The notes under the pieces are model-generated. The model ran no database searches. It was not told where the DNA came from and worked only from the letters and a program-made list of their open reading frames with translations. Source: Clostridia bacterium (GTDB lineage: Bacteria > Bacillota_A > Clostridia > Oscillospirales > CAG-272). Taken from it: a DNA stretch of 5,989 bases. Made by a program: the position numbers and the translations under genes. Shown in pieces: positions 1 through 5,613 of the stretch. How positions within the stretch are numbered: position 1 is the stretch's first letter; every line of letters starts with the position of its first letter. The stretch is from positions 1-5,989 of the forward strand of contig JAFUQY010000219.1 in assembly GCA_017472105.1 (NCBI GenBank), given 5' to 3'.

Positions 1-12
1 CATTTTTAACGC

Positions 13-48
13 AAAAAAGAAAAAAGATCCCGTACAACCGACGGAATC
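13..48 (-). terminator. Intrinsic terminator, leftward
   Basis: Read on the minus strand, GATTCCGT (48-41) pairs with ACGGGATC (33-26) as an 8-bp stem with one G-U wobble around a 7-nt loop. It is followed at once by six T, a C and six more T (25-13). This is a textbook Rho-independent terminator for leftward transcription. It lies only about 35 nt downstream of the predicted leftward start point near position 82, so it would either end a very short RNA or act as an attenuator for a gene beyond the left edge. Confidence 0.75.
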
Positions 49-82
49 CTCACGGTTAACGGAATTTCCGATAGCACTTAAC
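13..82 (-). ncRNA. Predicted ~70-nt leftward short RNA or attenuator leader
   Basis: This is the interval between the leftward promoter (start near 82) and the T-run of the terminator (13). The RNA could fold with its 5' GUUAA (82-78) pairing to UUAAC (59-55) around a small CGGA/UCCG hairpin (70-60), followed by the terminator stem. CGGAA at 70-66 could instead pair with UUCCG in the 5' arm of the terminator, which would be an antiterminator. An ATG sits at 3-1, just past the T-run, but has no ribosome binding site, so I do not call a gene there. I cannot tell from this window whether this is a free small RNA or the regulated leader of a gene to the left. Confidence 0.3.
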
Positions 83-88
83 AGTATT

Positions 89-118
89 ATTATATCACAA
101 ACACCATACTCTGCGCAA
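89..118 (-). promoter_or_regulatory. Predicted SigA-type promoter, leftward
   Basis: On the minus strand TTGCGC (118-113) and a perfect TATAAT (94-89) are separated by 18 bp. The expected start is near G82. The only sequence it could transcribe inside the window is the roughly 70 nt ending at the terminator 48-13, plus whatever follows past the left edge. The -10 block TGTGATATAAT is identical to that of the divergent rightward promoter at 210-220. Confidence 0.5.
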
Positions 119-191
119 GGGGTTTATGAAACTTTCTCAAATTTCATCCTCTTGCCTAAAAAATTGTTGTTATCTTTTGCTGAATTGCCAA

Positions 192-220
192 TTGCATTTC
201 CATCTTCGCTGTGATATAAT
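192..220 (+). promoter_or_regulatory. Predicted SigA-type promoter, rightward
   Basis: TTGCAT (192-197) and a perfect TATAAT (215-220) are separated by 17 bp, giving an expected start near 227. The promoter drives the region with two mini-ORFs and large hairpins that ends at the terminator 470-495. The -10 lies inside an inverted repeat (209-230). Confidence 0.6.
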
Positions 221-230
221 GTAGTCACAG
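209..230. promoter_or_regulatory. Inverted repeat overlapping the -10, possible operator
   Basis: CTGTGA (209-214) and TCACAG (225-230) form a perfect 6-bp inverted repeat with a 10-bp centre that contains the TATAAT hexamer. A dimeric regulator bound here would block the promoter. The half-sites resemble the TGTGA of Crp/Fnr sites, but the 10-bp spacing is not the usual 6 bp, so no regulator is assigned. Six-bp arms can arise by chance; position over the -10 is the main support. Confidence 0.3.
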
Positions 231-251
231 AAGAAAGAGAGGAACACTCCA

Positions 252-266
252 ATGTACAAGTTCTGA
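252..266 (+). CDS. Mini-ORF 1, tetrapeptide M-Y-K-F
   Basis: ATG TAC AAG TTC TGA is preceded by AAGAGAGGA with 8 nt between the GGA and the ATG, a good ribosome binding site in this lineage. Four codons are too few for a functional protein, so if it is translated the act of translation is the likely purpose, as in leader peptides. The stop codon lies 3 nt before the 5' arm of a 10-bp hairpin (270-312), so a ribosome pausing at the stop would cover that arm. Coding potential cannot be judged at this length. Support comes from the ribosome binding site and the repeat of the arrangement at 357-404. Confidence 0.3.
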   Translation: MYKF

Positions 267-269
267 ACA

Positions 270-312
270 GGATTCTTTCAAAACTTTCTGAATCATATAT
301 CCGAAAGAATCC
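270..312 (+). repeat. Inverted repeat, 10-bp hairpin after mini-ORF 1
   Basis: GGATTCTTTC (270-279) and GAAAGAATCC (303-312) are perfect reverse complements around a 23-nt loop. No T-run follows, so it is not a terminator by itself. An alternative pairing of CTTTC (284-288) with the same GAAAG (303-307) is possible, giving two competing folds. Confidence 0.55.
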
Positions 313-377
313 GGTGACAATTCGTCTTCATGATTTCACATCAGGGGACAGACAATAGAAAGAGAGGATTACAAAAG

Positions 378-404
378 ATGTTAGATACCAAGAATCATCA
401 GTGA
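378..404 (+). CDS. Mini-ORF 2, octapeptide M-L-D-T-K-N-H-Q
   Basis: An 8-codon ORF opens with ATG at 378 behind the same agaaagagagga block (357-368, 9-nt spacing) that precedes mini-ORF 1. Its TGA stop (402-404) lies inside the 5' arm of the 17-bp hairpin 400-447, so a ribosome finishing the peptide would prevent that hairpin from forming. The start codon and upstream spacer (371-380) can pair perfectly with 459-468, which would hide the start. This geometry is typical of attenuation leader peptides such as those ahead of antibiotic-resistance genes, but I do not recognise the peptide and no such gene follows here. Confidence 0.35.
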   Translation: MLDTKNHQ

Positions 405-447
405 CCCTTGATCGTGTTTGTAAAGAAAGACATGGTCAAGGGTCACT
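400..447 (+). repeat. Strong inverted repeat, 17-bp hairpin
   Basis: The arm 400-416 pairs with 431-447. The outer 12 bp (AGTGACCCTTGA with TCAAGGGTCACT) are perfect, and five further pairs include two G-U wobbles. Three more pairs can form inside (417-419 with 428-430), leaving a loop of about 8 nt. The downstream sequence CTCTAATTTTCGG is only weakly T-rich, so termination here would be inefficient. A regulatory or structural role is more likely. Confidence 0.7.
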
Positions 448-469
448 CTAATTTTCGGCATCTTTTGTG

Positions 470-495
470 AGACGCGGTCAGCCGGGTCTTTTTTT
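470..495 (+). terminator. Intrinsic terminator, rightward
   Basis: AGACGCGG (470-477) and CCGGGTCT (482-489) form an 8-bp stem with one G-G mismatch around the tetraloop TCAG. The final T of the stem starts a run of seven T (489-495). It closes the transcript that starts near 227 and separates it from the promoter at 505-533. The A at 470 is also the last possible pair of the long-range helix 369-382/457-470, so the two structures abut. Confidence 0.7.
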
Positions 496-504
496 ATTTA
501 AGAC

Positions 505-533
505 TTGATTTGCGCGCAGTCTTCCTGTATAAT
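505..533 (+). promoter_or_regulatory. SigA-type promoter of the 569-2755 gene
   Basis: TTGATT (505-510) and a perfect TATAAT (528-533) are separated by the ideal 17 bp. The expected start is near 540, which leaves a leader of about 28 nt before the start codon at 569. It sits just after the upstream terminator. The leader is too short for a riboswitch, so control would act on initiation or through readthrough from upstream. Confidence 0.7.
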
Positions 534-568
534 GAAGAAAAACGGACAATCCCCGAAAGGAGCACACC

Positions 569-2755
569 ATGACTGACAAATCCCGCCGCGTTCCGAGAAA
601 TCCCGGCTTCATCCCGCCCGTCCCCGACGACTGCATCCGCGAGGAATCCCTTCCGTCCCTGCCCTGCCCGCCGGAAAACGGACTGCATACCGACACCTTC
701 ACGCTCACAATCCGCGACGGTGATATCGTTCTGATCTGCGGCTCGTCGGATATTCCCGTCACCTGCCCCGTCTGCGTGAACGTTGACGGCGTGAACTATT
801 CCGCGCGCTACGATTCCGTGAGTCCCGCAAAGTACGGCATTCTCGCATCCGCTCACGTCACCACGGCAAACGGCTCGCGCGTCAGCATCGAAGACCGGTT
901 TTATCTCCCGCGTGAGGAATCGTGTACGGTGAATCTCCGCCGGTGCGTCCGGGTGGATTCTGCCGCAGACGGGGATTCGGGTATCGCGTCATCGTTCACT
1001 CTTTCCCTTCCGTCGGCGGATGCGGAGTGGTTCGTGCCGGGGCGTGTGTTCCGTGAATTCCTCCGTCAGGATTCCCATGAGGACACCCGCATCGAGCCGG
1101 CGCTGGGACTTCCCTTTGCGATGCTCCGCGATCGTACGACCGGTGTGACGCTCTCGCTCGGACGGTATCAGCCCGTCATCCACTGGGAGAAAAACAGCTT
1201 CGCGTCCGTCACCATCGACAACAGCGCAAATTCCGTCACCGTCGACTATCCTTCCCGATCACCGGAGCCGCTGTACCGACCGATGACGCCGGGTTCTCAG
1301 ACCGTGTACGATCTCTCCGTCCGGCTCAGCGTCACCGAAAGCTACGACACCGCGATTGCTGAAGTCTACGGCGCGCATTTTGATTTGCAGAATCAGCGGA
1401 TTCTCGATACCGACATTGACGAAGTTTTCCGCGTGATCTGCGAGGACTACAAAGCATTCCTGCACGCGACGCCACAGACCCGCCCGGACGGATCGACATA
1501 CACCTCCTACGGACTGCCGTGGCGCATCTCCATCGAGGACGGCGCGTTCGGTCCGCTCACCTATCAGGCAGGCTTCGTCGGTCAGCAGATGATGGCGGCG
1601 CACGAAATGATCCTGTACGGCGTGCGGAATCACGATGCGCTCAGCCTTGAAAACGGCGTGAAGACCCTCGATTTCTGGGTAAATGACGCAGAGTGGATGT
1701 GCGGCTCCGGGATTCCGAAGATCTGGTACGACACATGGGACAACGGATTCCGGAAGTATCCCACCTTCCTGCGCATGGCAGTGGACGGGATCGAAGGACT
1801 CCTCGACGCGTATCTGACCGCAAAATCCGCCGGAATCGACAAGCCGGACTGGTACCGTGACGTACTCGCGTTCGCGGAATTCCTCGTACGGCGGCAGAAT
1901 GCGGACGGAAGCTGGTACCGCTGTTTCGATTACGAGGGCAATCCCTACGTCGATCCCGCGCCCGGCATTCACAAACCCGGAAACCGCGAGGACATCTGCG
2001 ATTCGTTCAGCAAAAACAACACGACGATGCCGGTGCGGTTTCTGAAATCCGTGTTTGACCTGACAGGTGATGTGCGCTGCCGCGATGCAGCCGTCCGAGC
2101 CGGTGAGTTCGTGTACCGGGAGCTGTATCCCGCATCCTCCTGGAAGGGCGGCACCTGCGACAATCCGAACGTCACGGATAAGGAAGCCGGCGTTTACGCC
2201 ATGTACTGCTTCGACGCGATGTACCTCCTGACCGGGGACGAAAAATACCTGACCGCACTGGAATCCGCGGCGGCGTTCACGATGTCGTCGGTCTATACGG
2301 TGTCCGTTCCCGTGAAGGATACGACGCTGAAGGCAGGAATCCCCATGAAAGCCGGATACATCGACGGCATGAGCCTGATTACGGCTCGCGCGAACGGTGC
2401 GGACAACTACATCGCCTTCGCCTACGCGGAGCTGTTCCGGATTTACGTTCTGACGGGAAAGAAAACCTACCTCAGACAGGCAGAATTCCTCCAGCAGAAC
2501 ACCAAGGCGATCATGAACTGGGACGGCGCGCTCGGATACAAGTACAAAAGTCTCGTCGCGGAGGCAAGCACCGTCATCACGCGCGACGGTCCGTTCACCT
2601 ACGGCTCGGTTGACAACGGCGTATGGCTCCCGTGGTGCAGTGCTGCAAACGCGGATCCCATCGCGAAGATGCTGACCGTCTTCGGAAAAGCGGACGTTGC
2701 TGATCTTGCGGATGTGCCGCTCGACGAGCTGAGACGATTGATCGGCAAGAAATAA
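569..2755 (+). CDS. Putative alpha/alpha-toroid glycoside hydrolase-like protein
   Basis: This is a 728-residue protein starting at ATG 569, with GAAAGGAG (555-562) 6 nt upstream and a near-consensus promoter before that. It has no signal peptide or membrane segment, so it should be cytoplasmic. Residues 1 to about 265 look beta-rich. From about 270 onward it is helical, with repeated segments of the form L-T-G-D/K followed a few residues later by an amphipathic helix; three of these lie in the C-terminal third. That pattern is typical of six-hairpin (alpha/alpha) toroid glycosidases and related lyases. Candidate active-site patches are R-I-S-I-E-D-G near 319-325, W-Y-D-T-W-D-N-G-F (386-394), Q-N-A-D-G-S-W (443-449) and C-D-N-P-N-V-T-D-K-E (530-539), rich in Trp, Tyr and acidic residues. 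The fold assignment is inference from composition and repeats. I cannot name the CAZy family, the substrate, or even prove catalytic activity. It stands alone as a single-gene unit facing the transporter operon, so context gives no clear pathway. Confidence 0.6.
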   Translation: MTDKSRRVPRNPGFIPPVPDDCIREESLPSLPCPPENGLHTDTFTLTIRDGDIVLICGSSDIPVTCPVCVNVDGVNYSARYDSVSPAKYGILASAHVTTANGSRVSIEDRFYLPREESCTVNLRRCVRVDSAADGDSGIASSFTLSLPSADAEWFVPGRVFREFLRQDSHEDTRIEPALGLPFAMLRDRTTGVTLSLGRYQPVIHWEKNSFASVTIDNSANSVTVDYPSRSPEPLYRPMTPGSQTVYDLSVRLSVTESYDTAIAEVYGAHFDLQNQRILDTDIDEVFRVICEDYKAFLHATPQTRPDGSTYTSYGLPWRISIEDGAFGPLTYQAGFVGQQMMAAHEMILYGVRNHDALSLENGVKTLDFWVNDAEWMCGSGIPKIWYDTWDNGFRKYPTFLRMAVDGIEGLLDAYLTAKSAGIDKPDWYRDVLAFAEFLVRRQNADGSWYRCFDYEGNPYVDPAPGIHKPGNREDICDSFSKNNTTMPVRFLKSVFDLTGDVRCRDAAVRAGEFVYRELYPASSWKGGTCDNPNVTDKEAGVYAMYCFDAMYLLTGDEKYLTALESAAAFTMSSVYTVSVPVKDTTLKAGIPMKAGYIDGMSLITARANGADNYIAFAYAELFRIYVLTGKKTYLRQAEFLQQNTKAIMNWDGALGYKYKSLVAEASTVITRDGPFTYGSVDNGVWLPWCSAANADPIAKMLTVFGKADVADLADVPLDELRRLIGKK

Positions 2756-2798
2756 AAAGAACCGGACTGTTCCAAAACGGGCAGTCCGGTATTTGTTT
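2751..2798. terminator. Bidirectional terminator between convergent genes
   Basis: ACCGGACTG (2761-2769) and CAGTCCGGT (2782-2790) form a perfect 9-bp stem that can extend by about three weak pairs around a 6-nt loop. On the minus strand it is followed by TCTTTTTATTT (from 2760 downward), a good T-run for the transporter operon. On the plus strand the weaker ATTTGTTT (2791-2798) follows for the 569-2755 gene. The two stop codons are only about 50 nt apart, so one structure serves both. Confidence 0.8.
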
Positions 2799-2806
2799 GA
2801 GCGGAT

Positions 2807-3601
2807 TTAAGACAGCATCGCTCTGTCGCTGGCGAATTCCTTACCGCTTGCCTTGGAGAAGAGCCCGAGCAGGTCTTCCACGGTGAGCTTTTTCTTTTCT
2901 TCGCCTTCGACGTCAACGATCACGCGACCTTCATGCATCATGATGAGGCGGTTTCCATGCGCGATGGCGTCCTTCATGTTGTGGGTAATCATCACCGTGG
3001 TCAACTTGTTTTCGTTGACGATGCGGTCGGTGATTTCCAGAACCTTTGCGGCAGTTTTCGGGTCGAGCGCGGCGGTGTGTTCGTCCAGCAGGAGCAGCTT
3101 CGGCTGATTCAGGGACGCCATGAGCAGAGTGACCGCCTGACGCTGACCGCCGGAGAGAAGCCCCACTTTGGAGGTGAGACGTGTTTCCAGCCCGAGATCG
3201 AGGGAAGTCAGCATCTTCACATACTCCGCGCGTTCGGATTTTGTGATGCCCCAGCGGAGTCCGCGCTTTTTGCCGCGTCGGTTTGCGAGGGCGAGGTTTT
3301 CTTCGATCATCATGCCGGCGGCGGTTCCCATCAGGGGATCCTGGAACACACGTCCGAGGAACTTCGCGCGCTTGTATTCCGGCATATCCGTGATGTCACT
3401 GCCATCGATGGTGATGGTGCCGCAGTCGGGCTTCCACACACCGGAGATCGCGTTGAGCAGAGTCGATTTGCCTACACCGTTGCCGCCGATGACGGTCACA
3501 AAGTCGCCGTCCTTGAGCGTGAGGCTCAGGTCATTGAGCGCAACCTTTTCGTTGACGGTGCCGGGATTGAAGGTCTTGGTGATGTTTTTGATCTCAAGCA
3601 T
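2807..3601 (-). CDS. ABC transporter ATP-binding protein (TrpZ-like)
   Basis: A 264-residue cytoplasmic ATPase that would power the importer encoded with it. All nucleotide-binding motifs are intact: Walker A G-G-N-G-V-G-K-S-T (39-47), Q-loop Gln87 in V-F-Q-D-P, signature L-S-G-G-Q-R-Q (149-155), Walker B ending L-L-L-L-D-E (169-174), D-loop A-L-D (178-180) and switch His207. Length is normal for a single-domain importer ATPase. The start ATG at 3601 is supported by a perfect AAAGGAGGT (3609-3617) 7 nt upstream. The gene overlaps the end of the permease gene by 8 nt, so the two are probably translationally coupled. Assignment to the TrpXYZ-like group rests on the D-E-H-T-A-A-L-D-P Walker B region and on the partner genes. 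The real substrate is unknown; related systems are annotated for tryptophan, tyrosine or similar small molecules. Confidence 0.9.
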   Translation of the reverse strand: MLEIKNITKTFNPGTVNEKVALNDLSLTLKDGDFVTVIGGNGVGKSTLLNAISGVWKPDCGTITIDGSDITDMPEYKRAKFLGRVFQDPLMGTAAGMMIEENLALANRRGKKRGLRWGITKSERAEYVKMLTSLDLGLETRLTSKVGLLSGGQRQAVTLLMASLNQPKLLLLDEHTAALDPKTAAKVLEITDRIVNENKLTTVMITHNMKDAIAHGNRLIMMHEGRVIVDVEGEEKKKLTVEDLLGLFSKASGKEFASDRAMLS

Positions 3602-4505
3602 TGCCCTGACCTCCTTTTGCCTTTACAGTGGGTTTGGTGAAGTATTTCTTCTTCCAGTACGGTACCGCGAGGAAGACGGCAACCACGATTGCGGAAAGCA
3701 TCTTGAGAAGGTCCGCGTCAAGTCCGAGGAAGATGACGGTCTGATAAACGAAATAGTAAATCACGCCGCCGAGGATGACGCCGACGAGCTTTGCCGCGAA
3801 ATTGGAGGAAATTTTCGACATGACCGCTTCACCGATGATGACGGCGGCAAGACCGATGACGATGGCACCGCGTCCCATGTTGATATCGGAGAAGCCCTGA
3901 TACTGTGCCAGAAGTGCGCCGGACAGTGCAACGATGCCGTTGGAGAGAACCAGCGCGAGAATGGTCGTTACGTTGGTGTTGATGCCCTGCGCGCGGCTCA
4001 TGTTCTGGTTGTTGCCGGTTGCACGGACAGCAGTGCCGAGCTCCGTACCGAAGAACCAGTACAGAACTGCGATGAGAACCGCGATCACGCCGAGCAGAAC
4101 GAGAATGGACTTCGTCGTGTAAATCTGCGCCAGAAGGAGTTTGTAATTCCGGATCGGCAGAGCGATGTTCGCCTTACCCATGATTTTCAGGTTCACGGAC
4201 CAGAGAATGAGCTGGGTCAGGATACCTGCGAGAATTGCCGGAATGCCCATGCATGTATGCAGAACCCCGGTGATGAACCCGGTCAGCATGCCTGCGATCA
4301 GTGCGGCGAGCATAGCAATCCACACGTTCACGCCGTTGGTAACGAGAATTGCGCATACGGCACCGCCGGTACAGATGGATCCGTCCACGGTCAGGTCGGC
4401 GAAATCGAGGATTTTATACGTAAGATACACGCCGATCGCCATGATGCCCCAGACCATGCCCTGCGCCGCGGCACCGGGAAGTGCGCCAAGCCAGTTGAGA
4501 AACAT
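3594..4505 (-). CDS. ABC transporter permease (TrpY-like, BPD_transp_2 type)
   Basis: A 303-residue polytopic membrane protein, probably the membrane channel of the importer, acting as a dimer. Clear hydrophobic segments are near residues 12-30, 43-56, 62-82, 88-105 and 132-151, with further ones from about 175 to the C-terminal region, which ends in a basic cytoplasmic tail. The conserved D-F-A-D-L-T-V-D-G-S stretch (34-43) and the cytoplasmic loop F-G-T-E-L-G-T-A-V-R-A-T-G-N-N after about residue 151 are typical of the branched-chain/ribose-like permease family and would contact the ATPase. The start ATG at 4505 has GAAAGG (4516-4521) 10 nt upstream. It follows the binding-protein gene after a 105-nt gap with a hairpin and overlaps the ATPase gene by 8 nt. 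A single permease gene implies a homodimeric channel. Confidence 0.88.
   Translation of the reverse strand: MFLNWLGALPGAAAQGMVWGIMAIGVYLTYKILDFADLTVDGSICTGGAVCAILVTNGVNVWIAMLAALIAGMLTGFITGVLHTCMGIPAILAGILTQLILWSVNLKIMGKANIALPIRNYKLLLAQIYTTKSILVLLGVIAVLIAVLYWFFGTELGTAVRATGNNQNMSRAQGINTNVTTILALVLSNGIVALSGALLAQYQGFSDINMGRGAIVIGLAAVIIGEAVMSKISSNFAAKLVGVILGGVIYYFVYQTVIFLGLDADLLKMLSAIVVAVFLAVPYWKKKYFTKPTVKAKGGQGNA
3609..3617 (-). promoter_or_regulatory. Strong ribosome binding site of the ATPase gene
   Basis: AAAGGAGGT is fully complementary to the 16S rRNA tail and lies inside the last codons of the permease gene, 7 nt before the ATPase ATG. It fixes the ATPase start and favours re-initiation after the overlapping permease stop (3594-3596). 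Confidence 0.8.
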
Positions 4506-4535
4506 TTGTGTAATACCTTTCAGATGCGTGAAACA

Positions 4536-4564
4536 CCCGGGTCCGATTCAGCGTCAGATCCGGG
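4536..4564 (-). promoter_or_regulatory. Intercistronic hairpin between binding-protein and permease genes
   Basis: On the minus strand CCCGGATCTGA (4564-4554) pairs with TCGGACCCGGG (4546-4536): 11 positions with one A-C mismatch and one G-U wobble, and a 7-nt loop. No T-run follows, so it is probably an mRNA-stabilising or partial-attenuation structure that keeps binding-protein mRNA more abundant than permease mRNA, as is common in ABC importer operons. TCCGATT at 4600-4594 (minus strand) is perfectly complementary to AATCGGA at 4548-4542 in the loop and 3' arm, so a competing fold exists. Confidence 0.5.
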
Positions 4565-4610
4565 ATGTTCCAAGCGGGATTATTGTCTTTTCAAATCGGA
4601 ATCAGTCGGC

Positions 4611-5582
4611 TCAGCCTTCGATTGCAACGTAGCCGGCAGCTTCGAGAGCCGCGATATCAATGCCGAGAGCTTCGCAGTTTGCCTTGTTGTACTTCTTGGT
4701 GAAAGTATCAACGTAGCCGATTGCCATTTCTTCAACCTTGGTCTGACCCTTAAGGATTTCGATTGCCATCTTACCGGTCTTTACGCCGAGGTCGTAGTAG
4801 CTGATGGAGAGAGTAGCAACGCCGCAGCCGGAGCAGATGCCTTCTTCACCCGCGATGATGGGAGTACCGGTGGGAAGAACCGCGCCGTTGATCGCTTCGG
4901 TGCAGGAAGCAGCGGTGTTGTCGGTGGGAACGTAGAGAACGTCGGAAGCAGCAGCGGCAGCAGCGGATACAGCAGCAACGTCATTGGAGTCGGAGAAGGA
5001 GTAGTCAGCGCAGGTGATGCCCTTTGCGGTGAGGTATTCGGTAACAACCTTTACCTGATATGCGGAGTTGGCTTCAGCGGAGCAGTAGAGCATGCCGACG
5101 GTCTTTGCATCCGGGAACAGGTCGAGAATCATCTGAGCCTGCTGATCCAGAGGAGCGAGGTCGGAGGTACCGGAAATGTTGTTGCCGACAGTACCGGAGA
5201 AGTTTTCGATGCCGAGAGCGGTGCCGTATTCGGTGATGGAAGTGCCGAGAACGGGAATGGTGGTCGTGCCGTTTGCAGCAGCCTGAAGAGCGGGAGTTGC
5301 GTTTGCCATGATGAGGTCAACGTTCTTGGTAACGAAGTCGTTGACGATGGTGGTGCAGGCGGTGGTGTCGTTCTGTGCGTTCTGATCGATGAAGGTTACG
5401 TTTTCGCCGAATTCTGCGATCAGAGTATCCTTGAAGCCCTGGGTAGCGGCGTCAAGTGCGGGATGGGGAACGAGCTGGCAGATACCGACGGTGTAGGAGC
5501 CGGATGCGCCGCAGGAAGTGAAGCCGATGCAGGCGGTGAGAGCCATAACGGCGGCGAGGATGATGGAGAGTGTCTTTTTCAT
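4611..5582 (-). CDS. ABC transporter substrate-binding lipoprotein (TrpX-like, ABC_sub_bind)
   Basis: A 323-residue extracellular binding protein that would deliver substrate to the permease encoded downstream. The N-terminus M-K-K-T followed by a hydrophobic stretch is a lipoprotein signal. L-T-A-C (15-18) is the canonical lipobox, and F-T-S-C (21-24) is a second candidate for the lipidated Cys. The mature part starts with V-G-I-C-Q-L-V-P-H-P-A-L-D, typical of the periplasmic-binding-like fold of the ABC_sub_bind family. Other landmarks are P-T-D-N-T-A-A-S (219-226) and E-G-I-C-S-G-C-G (247-254). The start at 5582 is preferred because GAAAGG (5593-5598) lies 10 nt upstream and the signal peptide begins there; an in-frame ATG at 5669 would overlap the neighbouring gene. 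It is about two-thirds identical in its C-terminal part to the binding protein encoded just upstream. The ligand is unknown; tryptophan- or tyrosine-like compounds are plausible from the family. Confidence 0.88.
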   Translation of the reverse strand: MKKTLSIILAAVMALTACIGFTSCGASGSYTVGICQLVPHPALDAATQGFKDTLIAEFGENVTFIDQNAQNDTTACTTIVNDFVTKNVDLIMANATPALQAAANGTTTIPVLGTSITEYGTALGIENFSGTVGNNISGTSDLAPLDQQAQMILDLFPDAKTVGMLYCSAEANSAYQVKVVTEYLTAKGITCADYSFSDSNDVAAVSAAAAAASDVLYVPTDNTAASCTEAINGAVLPTGTPIIAGEEGICSGCGVATLSISYYDLGVKTGKMAIEILKGQTKVEEMAIGYVDTFTKKYNKANCEALGIDIAALEAAGYVAIEG

Positions 5583-5613
5583 GATGGTATTTCCTTTCAG
5601 AAATAAATTATTT

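Larger units (their letters stand above)
227..495 (+). ncRNA. Predicted structured RNA or leader with two mini-ORFs
   Basis: This is a transcription unit of about 270 nt defined by the promoter 192-220 and the intrinsic terminator 470-495. It contains a 10-bp perfect hairpin (270-279 with 303-312), a 17-bp hairpin with two wobbles (400-416 with 431-447), and a 10-bp perfect long-range pairing (371-380 with 459-468) that encloses the second hairpin. The block agaaagagagga occurs twice (232-243 and 357-368), each time 8-9 nt before an ATG that opens a tiny ORF. The next gene has its own promoter after the terminator, so the RNA is not obviously just its leader. I checked by eye for recognisable motifs of T-boxes, common riboswitches and 6S RNA and saw none. 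It may be a ribosome-sensing attenuator, the remnant leader of a lost gene, or a small RNA. Confidence 0.45.

Noticed and set aside
1..3. Minus-strand ATG at 3-1 as a gene start
   Set aside because: It is preceded by the terminator T-run and GCGTTAAAA with no ribosome binding site, and only one codon is visible.
126..224. A 32-codon ORF starting at ATG 126 (plus), Cys- and Leu-rich
   Set aside because: The only purine-rich stretch (AAGGGG) is 3 nt from the ATG, too close. The ORF runs through the promoter 192-220, and no promoter was seen ahead of it.
432..470. A 12-codon ORF starting at ATG 432 (plus)
   Set aside because: It has no convincing ribosome binding site, and its start is buried in the 3' arm of the 17-bp hairpin.
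227..495. Known riboswitch, T-box or 6S RNA
   Set aside because: I saw no T-box AGGGTGG-type motif, no conserved core of the common riboswitches, and no 5'-3' closing helix of the 6S type. This was by-eye inspection only; a covariance search would be decisive.
1259..1972. A 237-codon open frame on the minus strand inside the 569-2755 gene
   Set aside because: It is a shadow of the real gene, with no ribosome binding site, promoter or recognisable domain.
3168..5606. An 812-codon open frame on the plus strand, antisense to the transporter operon
   Set aside because: It is antisense to an intact, motif-complete ABC operon and crosses its gene borders. Its sequence has no recognisable domain and a biased composition. 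It has no good ribosome binding site. It reflects codon bias of the opposite strand.
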